64,000 nt of DNA from Poriferisodalis sp022821985. GTDB taxonomy: Bacteria > Actinomycetota > Acidimicrobiia > Acidimicrobiales > Poriferisodalaceae. Shown here piece after piece: positions 54,012 through 63,662 of the stretch. Position 1 is the stretch's first letter, and each line of letters begins with the position of its first letter. The notes beneath the pieces were generated by a model. The model was not told where the DNA came from, searched no databases, and was given only the letters and a program-made list of their open reading frames with translations. The translations under genes and the position numbers were made by a program. The DNA is taken from the NCBI RefSeq assembly GCF_965219595.1, contig NZ_OZ244781.1, positions 558,001-622,000 of the forward strand, written 5' to 3'.

Positions 54012-57000
54012 ATGCGATCGGGCGGGGCACGAGCTGGGCCGGCCGGTTCACGACCCGGTAGGCGCCTTCGATCCACTCGCAGATCAGCCGGCGGGTCTCG
54101 CGAGGATCGATCATCTCCTCGATCTGGAACCGGTTGAGCGGCCCGATGGGGCCACGCGCCGCCTCGATGCGCGCTTCGAGCTCGGCCCGCAGCGCCACCG
54201 GGTCCTCCGCCTCAGCCAGCTGCCGCTTGTAGGCGGCCTCGATGCCGCCTTCGGGCGGGATGCCGCCCACATCGGCGGCCGGCCACACCACACGGGCGCT
54301 GTGCTGGCGCCGGGGCGTGGCGTAGTTGTTGCCAGCCACGCCGAAGCTGCGGCGCATGAGCACCGTGAAGATCGGTACCGCGGCCTGCGCGAATGCCGTC
54401 ATCCAGGTTGCGCCCTTGCGGATGGTGCCGGTGATCTCGTGCTCGACGCCGACTGCGAAGCCGGGGTTGTCGCACAGGTTCAGGATCGGCATATGGAAGA
54501 GGTCACACAGGTCGATGTGACGGGTCAGCTTGTCGCAGCCGTCGGCGGTCAGCGCGCCGCCGTTCGGATGACGGCTGTCGGACGCCAGCACGCCGACCGG
54601 GTGCCCGTTCATGCGGGCAAACCCGACGACCTGATCGGTGCCCCACAGCGAACCGATCTCGAAGAACGAACCTCGGTCACAGATCAGCTCGATGCCCCGG
54701 CGGATGTCGAACGTCGTGGTGCGCTTGCGGGGGATCAGCGTCAGCAGCTCCTCGTCACGCCGGTCCGGCGGATCGTCGGGGTCCGGCGGCAGCACCGGCG
54801 GCGTCTCGTACACCGACGACGGCAAGTACGACAGGAATCGCCGAACGAGATCGGCTGCTTCTTCCTCGGTCTCGGCGAGATTGTCGACCGAGCCGTTCGT
54901 GCAGTGGATGCGCCAGTCGCCGAGATCTTCCTTGGAGATGTCGTAGCCCATGGCGTGGCTCACGACCGGCGGCCCTGCCACGAACAGCTGCGAGATGTCG
55001 CGCACCATGACGGCGAAGTGCCCCAGCACGGCCTTCGCCGCTCCGATGCCGACCACGCTGCCCAGCAGCATGTTGACCACCGGCACCGTCGCGAGCTGCT
55101 CCGCATACTCGGTGCTGCCCAAGTGCGACGGCAGGAACGAACCGCCGCCGCCCGTCACCCGAGGCCGGCCGGCTTTGATGGCCCCGGTGCTCTCCTTGGC
55201 ACTGCTCTCGCCTTCCTTGCGCTGCTCGGGCACCATCGAGGCGACGCTGCCGCCGCCGGACGAACCGTCCAGCAGCCGGATGGACGGCACGCCCAGCTCG
55301 GTGGACAGCAAGTCCAAATAGAAGCTCTTGGCGCCGATAGCACCGTCGGCATGACCGCCTCGCGAGGTGAAGTCGTCGGCACAGACCACGACCTCCCGGC
55401 TGTTGATCTTGCCGGTCCCGCCGACATGGTTGGCCGGCGTGAAGGCTGCGATCTCACCCTCGTCGTCGTAGGAAGCGAAACCGGCCAGGCTGCCGACCTC
55501 CCGGAAGCTGCCGTCGTCGAGCAGGAGGCGGATGCGGTCGCGGCAATGCAGCTTGCCCCGGTTGCGCTGGCGGACCACGCCGGGCTCGTCTGAGTCGGGA
55601 CCCAGTCGTTCCTCCGCCAGCCGCTGCAACGTCTGCACGTCGTCCAGCAGCGGCTCCCAGCCGCTAGGGGCTGTGCCCGCGCTCGGAGTGCCGCCGGCGT
55701 CTGCGCCGGACAGCACCACGGCCAGCACGGCGCCGGCCGCCAGCTGGTCGCCGGGCTGCAGGTCGCGCAGCGCTGAGACTGTGCCCTCGCACGGGGAGGT
55801 GACCTCCGTCTCCATCTTCATGGCCGACAGCACCACGAGCGCTTGCCCCGCTGTGACGGTGTCGCCGGCGCTCACCCGGACCTCGACGACACTCGCGGGC
55901 AGCGGGCTGCGAATCGCAACCTCACCGTCGGCGAACTCGCGGTCCGGCCATGTCGACGCCGGCGCCGTGGCCGGTGACGGCGTCGCAGGCATGACCGCTG
56001 GGGTGCTCTCCAACATCGCAGCGCGTCGCGAGGCGCTGCCTCGGGCATCGTCCGATACGCCGTTGGTGCTCGTCGCGACCGCCGTCCCGTCGCCAGGCAG
56101 CGGCACCATCTCTGTGAGCAAGGTGGTGCGTGCATCACCGCTGCGCACGGCGGGGTGGCTGAGAATCTGGCGAAGCATGTCGATGTTCGTGGGCAGCTGG
56201 CCGATATGGAAATCGGCCAAGGCGGCCGATGTGCGCGCCACTGCAGCTTCGAGAGTGCTCCTGGTACCGATGACCTTGGCAAGCAGCGGGTCATAGTGCG
56301 GTGGCGGCGTGTATCCGGCATAGCCGGCCGCGTCGACCCTGACGCCCGCGCCTGACGGTTCGTGGTACGCCGAGATCGCGCCAGAACCAGTCGCTACGAC
56401 TCGTGCCTGCACGGCGTAGCCGCGCGGAGCAGCCACGGACGCCGCCGCGGCCCTGCCCCGGTCTGCGTTGTCCGCGACGACGCCGATCTCCTCCAAGTGC
56501 ACACCTGCAGCGATCCTGAACTGCGCCTCGACCAGATCGACGCCGGTGACCTGCTCGGTGACGGTGTGCTCCACCTGGATGCGCGGGTTGCACTCGATGA
56601 AGAAGTGGTCGCCGGTCTCGGGCGACACCAAGAACTCCACCGTTGCTGCATTCGCCAGACCGGCCTGTGCAGCGAGCCGAACGGCATCAGCGTGCAGCCG
56701 GTCACGCAGGCTGGCATCAAGTCCCGGCGCGGGCGCGATCTCGATGACCTTCTGGTTGCGCTGCTGGACCGAGCAGTCCCGTTCCCACAGATGCGCCACG
56801 TTGCCGTGGACATCGGCCAGCACCTGCACCTCGATGTGGCGCGGTCGTTCCACGAGGCGCTCCACAAACACAGCGCCGTCGCCGAAGGCCGCTGCGGCCT
56901 CACTGGAGCACCGTTCGAACGCTTCGGCGATGTCCTCGATGCGCTCCACAGCGCGCATGCCCCGTCCGCCGCCGCCGGCAGCGGCCTTCAGCATCACCGG

Positions 57001-57462
57001 GAGACCGATCTCCGCGGCAGCGTCAGCGGCCGCGGCCGCATCGGCAACGGCACCCGGCGATCCTCCGGCGACGGGAACATCGATCGAAGCAGCCAAGGCG
57101 CGGGCGCGGACCTTGTCGCCGAAGAGCTCGAGCGTGTCTGCGGCAGGGCCCACAAACGTCAGTCCCGCCTCGGCGCAGGCAGCGGCAAGAGCTGCGTTCT
57201 CCGCCAGGAAGCCGTAACCCGGGTGGACGCAGTCGCAGCCGTGCTCGGTTGCGATCCGCAGCAGGGCGTCGATGTTCAGGTACGCGGCCAGCGGATCGCC
57301 GCCCGGCAACGGCGCAACCTGATCAGCGGCCACCAGGTGCAGCGAGCGCTCGTCGACCGGCGCGTGCACCGCCACTGTTTCGATTCCCAGGGCACCGGCA
57401 GCCTTGGCGATCCGGATGGCTATCTCGCCGCGATTGGCGATCAGGACACGGGTGAAGCTCAC
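54001..57462 (-). CDS. Single-chain acyl-CoA carboxylase (biotin carboxylase, BCCP and carboxyltransferase fused)
   Basis: 1,153 residues. Biotin carboxylase occupies about 1-450 (VLIANRGEIAIRI, GGGGRGM, MKAAAGGGG-type ATP-grasp loop, ECNPRIQVEHTVTE). The biotin domain is at about 515-585, with biotinyl Lys549 in SAMKMETEV. The carboxyltransferase runs from about 620 (LLDDGSFREVGSLAGF, RIHCTNGSVDNLAETEEEA, NLCDNPGFAVG, MRRSFGVAGNNY). This fusion order matches the single-chain long-chain acyl-CoA carboxylases described from bacteria. It should carboxylate acyl-CoA with ATP and bicarbonate; chain length is not readable from sequence. The GTG start follows GGGAGG by three bases. Divergent from the nitroreductase gene. 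Confidence 0.93.
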   Translation of the reverse strand: MSFTRVLIANRGEIAIRIAKAAGALGIETVAVHAPVDERSLHLVAADQVAPLPGGDPLAAYLNIDALLRIATEHGCDCVHPGYGFLAENAALAAACAEAGLTFVGPAADTLELFGDKVRARALAASIDVPVAGGSPGAVADAAAAADAAAEIGLPVMLKAAAGGGGRGMRAVERIEDIAEAFERCSSEAAAAFGDGAVFVERLVERPRHIEVQVLADVHGNVAHLWERDCSVQQRNQKVIEIAPAPGLDASLRDRLHADAVRLAAQAGLANAATVEFLVSPETGDHFFIECNPRIQVEHTVTEQVTGVDLVEAQFRIAAGVHLEEIGVVADNADRGRAAAASVAAPRGYAVQARVVATGSGAISAYHEPSGAGVRVDAAGYAGYTPPPHYDPLLAKVIGTRSTLEAAVARTSAALADFHIGQLPTNIDMLRQILSHPAVRSGDARTTLLTEMVPLPGDGTAVATSTNGVSDDARGSASRRAAMLESTPAVMPATPSPATAPASTWPDREFADGEVAIRSPLPASVVEVRVSAGDTVTAGQALVVLSAMKMETEVTSPCEGTVSALRDLQPGDQLAAGAVLAVVLSGADAGGTPSAGTAPSGWEPLLDDVQTLQRLAEERLGPDSDEPGVVRQRNRGKLHCRDRIRLLLDDGSFREVGSLAGFASYDDEGEIAAFTPANHVGGTGKINSREVVVCADDFTSRGGHADGAIGAKSFYLDLLSTELGVPSIRLLDGSSGGGSVASMVPEQRKEGESSAKESTGAIKAGRPRVTGGGGSFLPSHLGSTEYAEQLATVPVVNMLLGSVVGIGAAKAVLGHFAVMVRDISQLFVAGPPVVSHAMGYDISKEDLGDWRIHCTNGSVDNLAETEEEAADLVRRFLSYLPSSVYETPPVLPPDPDDPPDRRDEELLTLIPRKRTTTFDIRRGIELICDRGSFFEIGSLWGTDQVVGFARMNGHPVGVLASDSRHPNGGALTADGCDKLTRHIDLCDLFHMPILNLCDNPGFAVGVEHEITGTIRKGATWMTAFAQAAVPIFTVLMRRSFGVAGNNYATPRRQHSARVVWPAADVGGIPPEGGIEAAYKRQLAEAEDPVALRAELEARIEAARGPIGPLNRFQIEEMIDPRETRRLICEWIEGAYRVVNRPAQLVPRPIAFRP

Positions 57463-57575
57463 GATCCTCCCTCGGTATGACCATCACATGGCGATGACAC
57501 GGCCAGGTACCCGGCGATTCTGACGCGAAAGCTATGCCCGGCGCGGAGTTGGCCGACCGGTGCGAGACTGGCGAG

Positions 57576-58250
57576 ATGGAGATTTACGACGTCATGCGCA
57601 CCACCTTCGCCGCTCGGGACTTCACCGACGACGAAGTCACCGACGAGGTGCTGTACCGCATCTTCGACAACGCTCGGTTCGCCGCCAGCGGCGGCAACCG
57701 CCAGGGCCACAAGGTCATCGTGGTGCGAGATCCCGCCCGCAAGAAGCGCCTCGGCGAACTGTGCATTCCAGCAATGCGGGTCGCTGCGGCTCAGGTCGCT
57801 GCCGGCGAGGTGTACTGGCAGAGCTACAGCCCGTCATCGGTGAACATCGAAGAGGCCATGGCCGACGAATCGCTGAAGTTCCCGCTACCGATGTTCGAGC
57901 ACATGGACGAAGTGCCCGTCGTGCTGGTGATCACCGTCGATCTGCGCAACGTGGCCTCGATCGACAAGGAACAGGACCGCATCGGCGTGGTCAGCGGCGC
58001 ATCGGTGTACCCGTTCGCGTGGAACATCCTGCTGGGTGCCCGTAATGAGGGCCTGGGCGGGGCAATGACCACGCTGCTCTCGGCAAGCGAGCCCGCAGCC
58101 AAGGAACTGCTCGGACTGGAGGACTGGGAGGCAGTGTGCGCCCTGCTGCCGATCGGCAAGCCGACCAAGCAGCTCACCAAGCTGAGCCGGAAGCCGGTCG
58201 AGGAGATCGCCGTGCGGGAGCGGGGCGACGGGGAGCCCTTCACGATCTAG
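57576..58250 (+). CDS. Nitroreductase-family FMN protein
   Basis: 224 residues from ATG 57,576. It has MRTTFAARDFTDDEV (family RRSxRxF-like N-terminus, here diverged), FAASGGNRQGHKVIVVRD, a central VSGASVYPFAWNILLGARNEGLGG and LLPIGKPTKQ. This matches FMN-binding nitroreductases that take hydride from NAD(P)H. Natural substrate unknown; neighbours suggest acyl-CoA or amine metabolism. It is followed 45 bases later by the acyl-CoA dehydrogenase on the same strand, so co-transcription is likely. Confidence 0.86.
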   Translation: MEIYDVMRTTFAARDFTDDEVTDEVLYRIFDNARFAASGGNRQGHKVIVVRDPARKKRLGELCIPAMRVAAAQVAAGEVYWQSYSPSSVNIEEAMADESLKFPLPMFEHMDEVPVVLVITVDLRNVASIDKEQDRIGVVSGASVYPFAWNILLGARNEGLGGAMTTLLSASEPAAKELLGLEDWEAVCALLPIGKPTKQLTKLSRKPVEEIAVRERGDGEPFTI

Positions 58251-58295
58251 ACCGCACCGGCCAGCTCGCAGCGGTGCATCACAGGAGGACGCCCG

Positions 58296-59546
58296 ATGGC
58301 CATCGACTTCAGCCTGAGCCCCGAACTCGAGGAGCTCCGCAAGCGCATCGCTGCGTTCATCGACGTCGAGGTGCGTCCGGTGGAAGGGCGCATCGACGAC
58401 GAACGGCTCGAGGAGACCGACCGAGACGCATATGTGACGGCGCTGCTGGGCATGCGCAAGCGGGCGCGCGACGAGCACCTGTGGCTGCCGCACATGCCCG
58501 CTGAATGGGGCGGCATGGGGCTCGGTCACGTCGAGATGGCCATGGTGCAGGCCGAGGCCGCCAAGACCCGGTTCGGACCGTGGGTGCTCAACTGCCAAGC
58601 ACCCAACGAGGGCAACATGCACACGCTCCTGCACTGGGGCACCGATGAGCAGAAGCAGCGCTACCTGGCGCCGCTGTGCGAGGGCCGCGCCGAGTCGTGC
58701 TTCGCCATGACCGAGCCCGAGGTGGCCGGCTCGGATCCCACGCTCATCCAGACCCGCGGCTACCCAGACGGCGACGAGTGGGTGCTGAACGGGCACAAGT
58801 GGTTCATCTCGAACGCGCACCGGTCCAAGTTCGCCATCCTCATCGCCCGCACCGAGGACAACCCCGACATCCCCCAGGCCGGCAACTCAGCGTTCATCGT
58901 CGACCTGCCAGCCGACGGCTGGACCGAAGTGCGCCAGATCGAGACCATGCACGGCTCAACGGGCCACAGCGAGATCCTCATCGAGGACCTGCGGGTCGGC
59001 GCCGGCCAGATGCTGGGCGGGCGGGGCCAGGGACACCTGTTGGGCCAGTACCGGCTGGGGCCGGCGCGCCTGGCGCACTGCATGCGCTGGATCGCCCAGG
59101 CTCAGACGGCGCTCGACATGATGGTCGACCGGTCGCTCAACCGGTTCGCCCACGGTTCGCTGCTCGCCGAGAAGCAGGGCATCCAGTGGATGATCGCCGA
59201 CAGCACCATGGAGCTGTACCAGGCGAAGCTGATGGTGCTGCACGCGGCCTACAAGGTCGACCGGGCGCAAGCCGGCACGGGCGAAGACTTCAAGGCCGAA
59301 GTGTCGATGGCGAAGCACTTCGTGGCGAACATGCTCGGCCGGGTCATCGACCGGTCGATCCAGGTGCACGGAGCGCTGGGCTACTCCACCGACACCCCGC
59401 TGGCCCACATGTACCAGCACGCCCGCTGGGCCCGTTTCGCCGACGGTGCCGATGAGGTGCACCAGATGCGCATCGCGCAGCGCACCATCGCCGCCTACAC
59501 CGACACCGGCAGCACCGGGGCCGCCACCGGCAACCTGCCGGTGTGA
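58296..59546 (+). CDS. Acyl-CoA dehydrogenase (ACAD10/11-like)
   Basis: 416 residues with AGGAGG nine bases before the ATG. It has DFSLSPELEELRKRIAAF, ESCFAMTEPEVAGSDPTLI, WVLNGHKWFISNAHRSKFAI, a VHGALGYSTDTPLAHMYQHARW region and DGADEVHQMRIAQRTIA at the end. It should oxidise an acyl-CoA at alpha-beta, passing electrons to ETF. The pattern is closest to the ACAD10/ACAD11 type. The exact acyl chain is unknown. It sits with nitroreductase and TauE genes, near the carboxylase. Confidence 0.92.
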   Translation: MAIDFSLSPELEELRKRIAAFIDVEVRPVEGRIDDERLEETDRDAYVTALLGMRKRARDEHLWLPHMPAEWGGMGLGHVEMAMVQAEAAKTRFGPWVLNCQAPNEGNMHTLLHWGTDEQKQRYLAPLCEGRAESCFAMTEPEVAGSDPTLIQTRGYPDGDEWVLNGHKWFISNAHRSKFAILIARTEDNPDIPQAGNSAFIVDLPADGWTEVRQIETMHGSTGHSEILIEDLRVGAGQMLGGRGQGHLLGQYRLGPARLAHCMRWIAQAQTALDMMVDRSLNRFAHGSLLAEKQGIQWMIADSTMELYQAKLMVLHAAYKVDRAQAGTGEDFKAEVSMAKHFVANMLGRVIDRSIQVHGALGYSTDTPLAHMYQHARWARFADGADEVHQMRIAQRTIAAYTDTGSTGAATGNLPV

Positions 59547-59617
59547 GCGTGCCCGACGAGTGAACTGCCATATGAGCGGCCAGCGAGACACCTCGTGAGC
59601 CGCGCCCAGCGGGTCCG

Positions 59618-60340
59618 ATGAGTGTCCTCGAGTACTTGATCGCGGCGCTGTTCGTGGCCGCCGGGGCGGGAACGCAGGCGTGCATCGGCATCGGCATGGG
59701 CTTGATCGTGGGCCCGGTGCTGGTGACCATCGAGCCGACGGGGATTCCCGGACCCATGCTGATGCTCGCCGGTGGCATCAACCTCCGCAACGCCATCGCG
59801 GACCGAGCGGCCCTGAACGCTCCTGCTCTGCGCAGGCAGTTGATTGCAGCGCCGCTCGGTCTCGTCGGCGGTGTCGCGCTGCTGACCGTGCTGAGCGACC
59901 GCTCGCTGGCGATCGCTGTGAGCGTGTTCGTGCTGGCAGCCGTGGCGGTGCAGGCCATCGGCTTCCGGCCGCCCGAGGGGCGCCGAGCTGACTATGCGGC
60001 TGGTGCCGGAACAGCGTTCTCGTCGTCGGTGGCGGCCGTGCCCGGGCCGGTGTACGCCGTCTTCGCCAGCCACTGGGAGCCGGCAACCCTGCGGGCCACC
60101 TTGGCCACCTTCATGTTGTTCGTCGGCACGGCGATCATCGCTGCCCTCGCCGTCATCGGGGAATTCGGCCTGCGGGAGCTCTGGCTCGGGTTGGGCTTGC
60201 TGCCCGCCGTCGCACTCGGCCTGCCGATCGGCAGGTGGCTGCGGCCGCGGATTGCAGGACCGCGCTTCCGAATCATCGTGCTGTCGGTAGCGGCCACGAG
60301 CGCCACTGTCGTGCTCGTCCGCCAGCTCACCGCCGGCTAG
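59618..60340 (+). CDS. TauE/SafE-family membrane permease
   Basis: 240 residues with seven or eight hydrophobic segments in two similar halves, each starting with a Gly-rich helix (FVAAGAGTQACIGIGMGLIVGP and DYAAGAGTAFSSSVAAVPGP). The family exports or imports small anions such as sulfite, sulfonates or organic acids. Substrate cannot be set here. Same strand as the acyl-CoA dehydrogenase, 71 bases downstream; no strong ribosome site was seen. Confidence 0.8.
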   Translation: MSVLEYLIAALFVAAGAGTQACIGIGMGLIVGPVLVTIEPTGIPGPMLMLAGGINLRNAIADRAALNAPALRRQLIAAPLGLVGGVALLTVLSDRSLAIAVSVFVLAAVAVQAIGFRPPEGRRADYAAGAGTAFSSSVAAVPGPVYAVFASHWEPATLRATLATFMLFVGTAIIAALAVIGEFGLRELWLGLGLLPAVALGLPIGRWLRPRIAGPRFRIIVLSVAATSATVVLVRQLTAG

Positions 60341-60380
60341 GGATCCTCGGGGCCCGGCGGCGAGCAATCTGTGCCGCTGC

Positions 60381-61604
60381 TCAGCAGCAGGTGCTGGGGT
60401 TCTGCTGCAGGTCTGGCACCGGCGTGGTGGCCTCGGCGATGACGCTGGCCGCTGCTGCGGCCCCTGAACCACCCATCGGCGCATCCATGGATCCGAGCAC
60501 GGCCTCGATAGTGCCGATGGTCCCGAGCAGCATCGGCGGGTTGAGGTGCCCCATGTGCCCGATGCGGAAGGCCGCGTCGGGGTCGCCTTGAATGTTGAGT
60601 CCCAAGGTGAGGCCGGCTTCGTCTTCACATGTATGGCGGATCTGGCCAGCCGGCACCTCGCCCGTGCGAACCAGCGTCACCGAGTTCGAGCGATGCGACG
60701 GCACCGGCACGTTCAGCTCGAGAGCGCCCGGCGCCGACCACGCATCCACCGCAGCGTGCACGGCTCGCGCCATCACATCGTGACGTGCCCAGATGTTCTC
60801 CAAGCCCTCCTCGTCGATCATGTCGAGCGCTTCGGCGAGGCCCCACAGGTGCTGGACCGGCGGGGTGCCGCAGAAGATCCAGTAGTGGGCGTCGGGATCG
60901 GTCCGCCGTGACCAGTCCCAGTAGGCGGTGCGCAGGTCGGCTCGCTGATGTGCTTCCCATGCCTTCGGGCCCACCCAGACAATGCCGAGGCCCGGCGGCA
61001 CCATCAGGCCCTTCTGGCTGCCCGCAACCGTCACGTCCACACCCCAGGCATCCATCTCGAAGGGTTCGCAGCCCAGTGACGCCACGCAGTCGGCCATCAG
61101 CAGCGCCGGGTGGTCGGCCTCATCCAGTGCGCGCCGTACCGCGGCGATGTCATTGCGCACTGTCGTCGAAGTGTCGGTCTGGGCGACGAAGACCGCCGCA
61201 AACTCCCGTCCGACGTCGGCACGCAGCCGGTCCAGCACGGCATCGAATTCGATGGCTGCCCGATCAGGTGCGTGCAGCACTTCGAACTTGACACCGCTCA
61301 TCGCGGCCATCTCGGCCCAGTTCGTGGCGAAGTGACCCACTTCGAGCACGAGCACCTTGTCGCCGCGTGACAGCGTGTTTGTCGTGGCCATCTCCCAGGC
61401 ACCGTGCCCGTTGGAGATGGCGATGTAGGCCCGGTGCTCGGTGCGGGCCAGCGCGGGCAGCCGCTCGAGCAGCGAATAGGTGAGATCGACCACCTCGCCC
61501 TCGTAGATGTTCGGGAGGGGACGGCGCATCGCGTTCAGCACCCGATCAGGGATGACTGACGGGCCGGGAATCATGACCAGCGGCCGGCCGTATCGCAGCG
61601 ACAT
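60381..61604 (-). CDS. Alanine/serine-glyoxylate aminotransferase family (class V)
   Basis: 407 residues from ATG 61,604, preceded by GGAGGGAG; a longer in-frame start at 61,646 lacks support. PGPSVIPDRVLNAM and the Schiff-base lysine in TVAGSQKGLMVPPGLGIVW, with VSNG-like ISNGHGAWEMA and MADCVASLGCEPFEMDAWGVD, identify the SGAT/AGAT group. It should convert glyoxylate to glycine using serine or alanine. That complements the glycolate/lactate-type and amine dehydrogenases near 40 kb, though the loci are 20 kb apart. The C-terminus has an extra ~30-residue tail ending in CC. Confidence 0.9.
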   Translation of the reverse strand: MSLRYGRPLVMIPGPSVIPDRVLNAMRRPLPNIYEGEVVDLTYSLLERLPALARTEHRAYIAISNGHGAWEMATTNTLSRGDKVLVLEVGHFATNWAEMAAMSGVKFEVLHAPDRAAIEFDAVLDRLRADVGREFAAVFVAQTDTSTTVRNDIAAVRRALDEADHPALLMADCVASLGCEPFEMDAWGVDVTVAGSQKGLMVPPGLGIVWVGPKAWEAHQRADLRTAYWDWSRRTDPDAHYWIFCGTPPVQHLWGLAEALDMIDEEGLENIWARHDVMARAVHAAVDAWSAPGALELNVPVPSHRSNSVTLVRTGEVPAGQIRHTCEDEAGLTLGLNIQGDPDAAFRIGHMGHLNPPMLLGTIGTIEAVLGSMDAPMGGSGAAAAASVIAEATTPVPDLQQNPSTCC

Positions 61605-61652
61605 CGAAACTCCCTCCAGCGGCAGCACCCTCGGGCAGGCCGCCAAACGCCA

Positions 61653-61670
61653 TCAGCCTAAAGAGGCTGA
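61653..61670. other. Stem-loop in divergent gap before the two aminotransferases
   Basis: TCAGCCTAAAGAGGCTGA: 7-bp stem, 4-base loop, 49-66 bases upstream of the glyoxylate aminotransferase start. It could lie in that gene's 5' leader. No known riboswitch was recognised in the 250-bp gap. Confidence 0.3.
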
Positions 61671-61854
61671 GCCCGCAGGGCGAAGCCGTGGCCCGAGCGG
61701 CCCGTGAGCGAAGCGAACTAGAGCGGGAAACAACAGGTGCGACAACGAGAACGTTCACCTATCCGCGCGACCCTTGGGAGGCTGAGCCCCCGGCCCGAGC
61801 GCACGCGTAGGCTGCGCCCAGGCTCTCGGGAGCGCAAACACGGGGGTGTCCACC

Positions 61855-63075
61855 ATGGACAGCAACGCACTCATCCATCCGTATTCGATTGTCGGCCGCA
61901 GCGAGAACGAGTTCATTCGGATCGTCTCGGGCGAGGGCGTCAAACTCACCGACGACGCTGGCAACGAGTACATCGACGGCCTCGCCAGCTTGTGGCTGTG
62001 CCAGATCGGCCACGGGAACCGCACCGTCATCGATGCCATCGGTGCGCAGCTCGATCAGCTCGCGACCTACAACACATTCGAGCCCTTCTCCAACGGCCCC
62101 GCTGTCGAACTCGCCGAGATGGTCCGCGCCCGATCGCAGCACCCTGACGGCCGAGTGTTCCTGGCATGTTCGGGCTCCGAAGCCGTGGACACGGCATTGA
62201 AGTTCGCCCGTCGCGTTCACCATCTCAAGGGCGACACCGATCGGCAGATCATCGTTCGCCGCTCCGCCGGTTACCACGGCGTGAATGTGGGCGGTACCAG
62301 CGTGCAGGGCGGAGCTGCGTACCGCGAGGGCTGGGGCGATCTCATGCCCCACGTGGTCGAGATACCCAACGACGACGTCGAGCCCGCCGCGCAGCTCTTC
62401 GCGGAGCAAGGCGAGCGCATTGCGGCGGTCATCTCCGAGCCCATTCAGGGCGCCGGAGGCGTTGTTCCGCCGCCACCGGGGTATTTCGAAGGGCTTCGTC
62501 GACTGTGCACCGAACACGGCGCTTTGTTGATCTTCGACGAGGTCATCTGCGGTTTCGGACGCACCGGGAGCTGGTTCGCCGGTCAGACGTTCGGCGTGGC
62601 ACCCGACATGTTCACGTTCGCGAAGGGCGTCACGTCGGGTTACATCCCGTTGGCAGGCGTGTTGGTGTCACGCGACATCGCCAACCTGCTCGAGGCCGAC
62701 GAGACCAAGTTCATGCACGGTTACACGTACTCCGGTCACCCGACAGCCTGCGCGGCCGGCATTGCGAATATCGGCGTCATCGAGTCTGAAGGACTGGTCG
62801 ATCGGGCACGCGACATCGGCGACCGGATGGAAGAGGGCTTCCTCGCGCTCCAGGGTGACGGCATGATCGACGGCTACCGGGGTCTTGGCGGCATCTGGGC
62901 CTGCGATCTGGGTCGAGACGCCACCGAGGCCAAGGAGGCCTTCCTCAAGCGAGGCGTCATCACGCGGTCGATCGGCAATGCACTCGCGTTCTGCCCGCCG
63001 CTCATCATCGACGACGACGAGATCGGGCAGCTCTTCGACCGACTCGACGACGCGCTGCGCGCTACGGCGCCGTAA
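61855..63075 (+). CDS. Class III PLP aminotransferase, second copy
   Basis: 406 residues from ATG 61,855 with GGGGG nine bases upstream; GTG 61,846 adds three residues. It has DDAGNEYIDGLASLWLCQIGHG, LACSGSEAVDTALKFARR, SAGYHGVN, ISEPIQGAGGVVPPPPGYFE, IFDEVICGFGRTGSWF, the PLP lysine in FTFAKGVTSGYIPLAG and GYTYSGHPTACAAG. This is the omega-aminotransferase pattern (beta-alanine, putrescine or taurine with pyruvate). Clearly different from the copy at 41.5 kb. The following SnoaL-like gene is close behind on the same strand. Confidence 0.9.
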   Translation: MDSNALIHPYSIVGRSENEFIRIVSGEGVKLTDDAGNEYIDGLASLWLCQIGHGNRTVIDAIGAQLDQLATYNTFEPFSNGPAVELAEMVRARSQHPDGRVFLACSGSEAVDTALKFARRVHHLKGDTDRQIIVRRSAGYHGVNVGGTSVQGGAAYREGWGDLMPHVVEIPNDDVEPAAQLFAEQGERIAAVISEPIQGAGGVVPPPPGYFEGLRRLCTEHGALLIFDEVICGFGRTGSWFAGQTFGVAPDMFTFAKGVTSGYIPLAGVLVSRDIANLLEADETKFMHGYTYSGHPTACAAGIANIGVIESEGLVDRARDIGDRMEEGFLALQGDGMIDGYRGLGGIWACDLGRDATEAKEAFLKRGVITRSIGNALAFCPPLIIDDDEIGQLFDRLDDALRATAP

Positions 63076-63104
63076 ATCGCTTCGCAACAGGAGGAATGAC
63101 GACC

Positions 63105-63536
63105 ATGCAGAGTGCAGAGACGCGGGCCTTGATGGAGCGCTACTACGCGGCGCTGACGACGGCCGACCGAGACACCATGCTCGAGTGCCTCGACCCGGAG
63201 GTCACTTGGGTGCTGCCCGAGACGGCCGCGCAGGGCAACGCCGTCGACACGATGACGGGCGCAAAAGACGTGGTGGAGGCCTTGGGAGGCCGTGTCGTGA
63301 GGCAGACCTTCGACATCTCCCAGCCGATCAGCCTCGAAGTCCGCAGGATGATCGTCGACGGCGGCACCGCCGTTGTGCTGCAGCGGCTGACGGCCACCGC
63401 CAAGGCCACCGGTCGCGACTACGACAACCAGTACTGCTGGGTGTACGACTGCCGCGATGGATTGATCGCCCACATGGAGGAATACACCGACACGCTCTAC
63501 GCGGCTCAGCGGATGGGCTGGGACATCGAGGGCTGA
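63105..63536 (+). CDS. SnoaL-like/NTF2-fold protein
   Basis: 143 residues from ATG 63,105, which has AGGAGG at good distance (10 bases); the ATG at 63,096 directly abuts the ribosome site and is less likely. ETRALMERYYAALTTADRDTM and LDPEVTWVLPE match the ketosteroid-isomerase/SnoaL fold, with YCWVYDCRDGLIAHMEEYTDT at the end. Such proteins are isomerases, hydrolases or binding proteins; function here is unknown. Confidence 0.8.
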   Translation: MQSAETRALMERYYAALTTADRDTMLECLDPEVTWVLPETAAQGNAVDTMTGAKDVVEALGGRVVRQTFDISQPISLEVRRMIVDGGTAVVLQRLTATAKATGRDYDNQYCWVYDCRDGLIAHMEEYTDTLYAAQRMGWDIEG

Positions 63537-63662
63537 CATTCCTCCGCGCCGGCAAGCACGGCTGTCGCCTCACGCGGCACAATCAAGACGTCGCCACCGA
63601 GACATCGCAGCCGAGACACTGGAACAGGGGCATCGGACGCGCAAGCTTCAGGAGATATTGCC

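Noticed and set aside
61605..61854. Glycine-type riboswitch before the glyoxylate aminotransferase
   Set aside because: Only a short stem-loop was found; none of the conserved glycine-riboswitch sequence was recognised on either strand.
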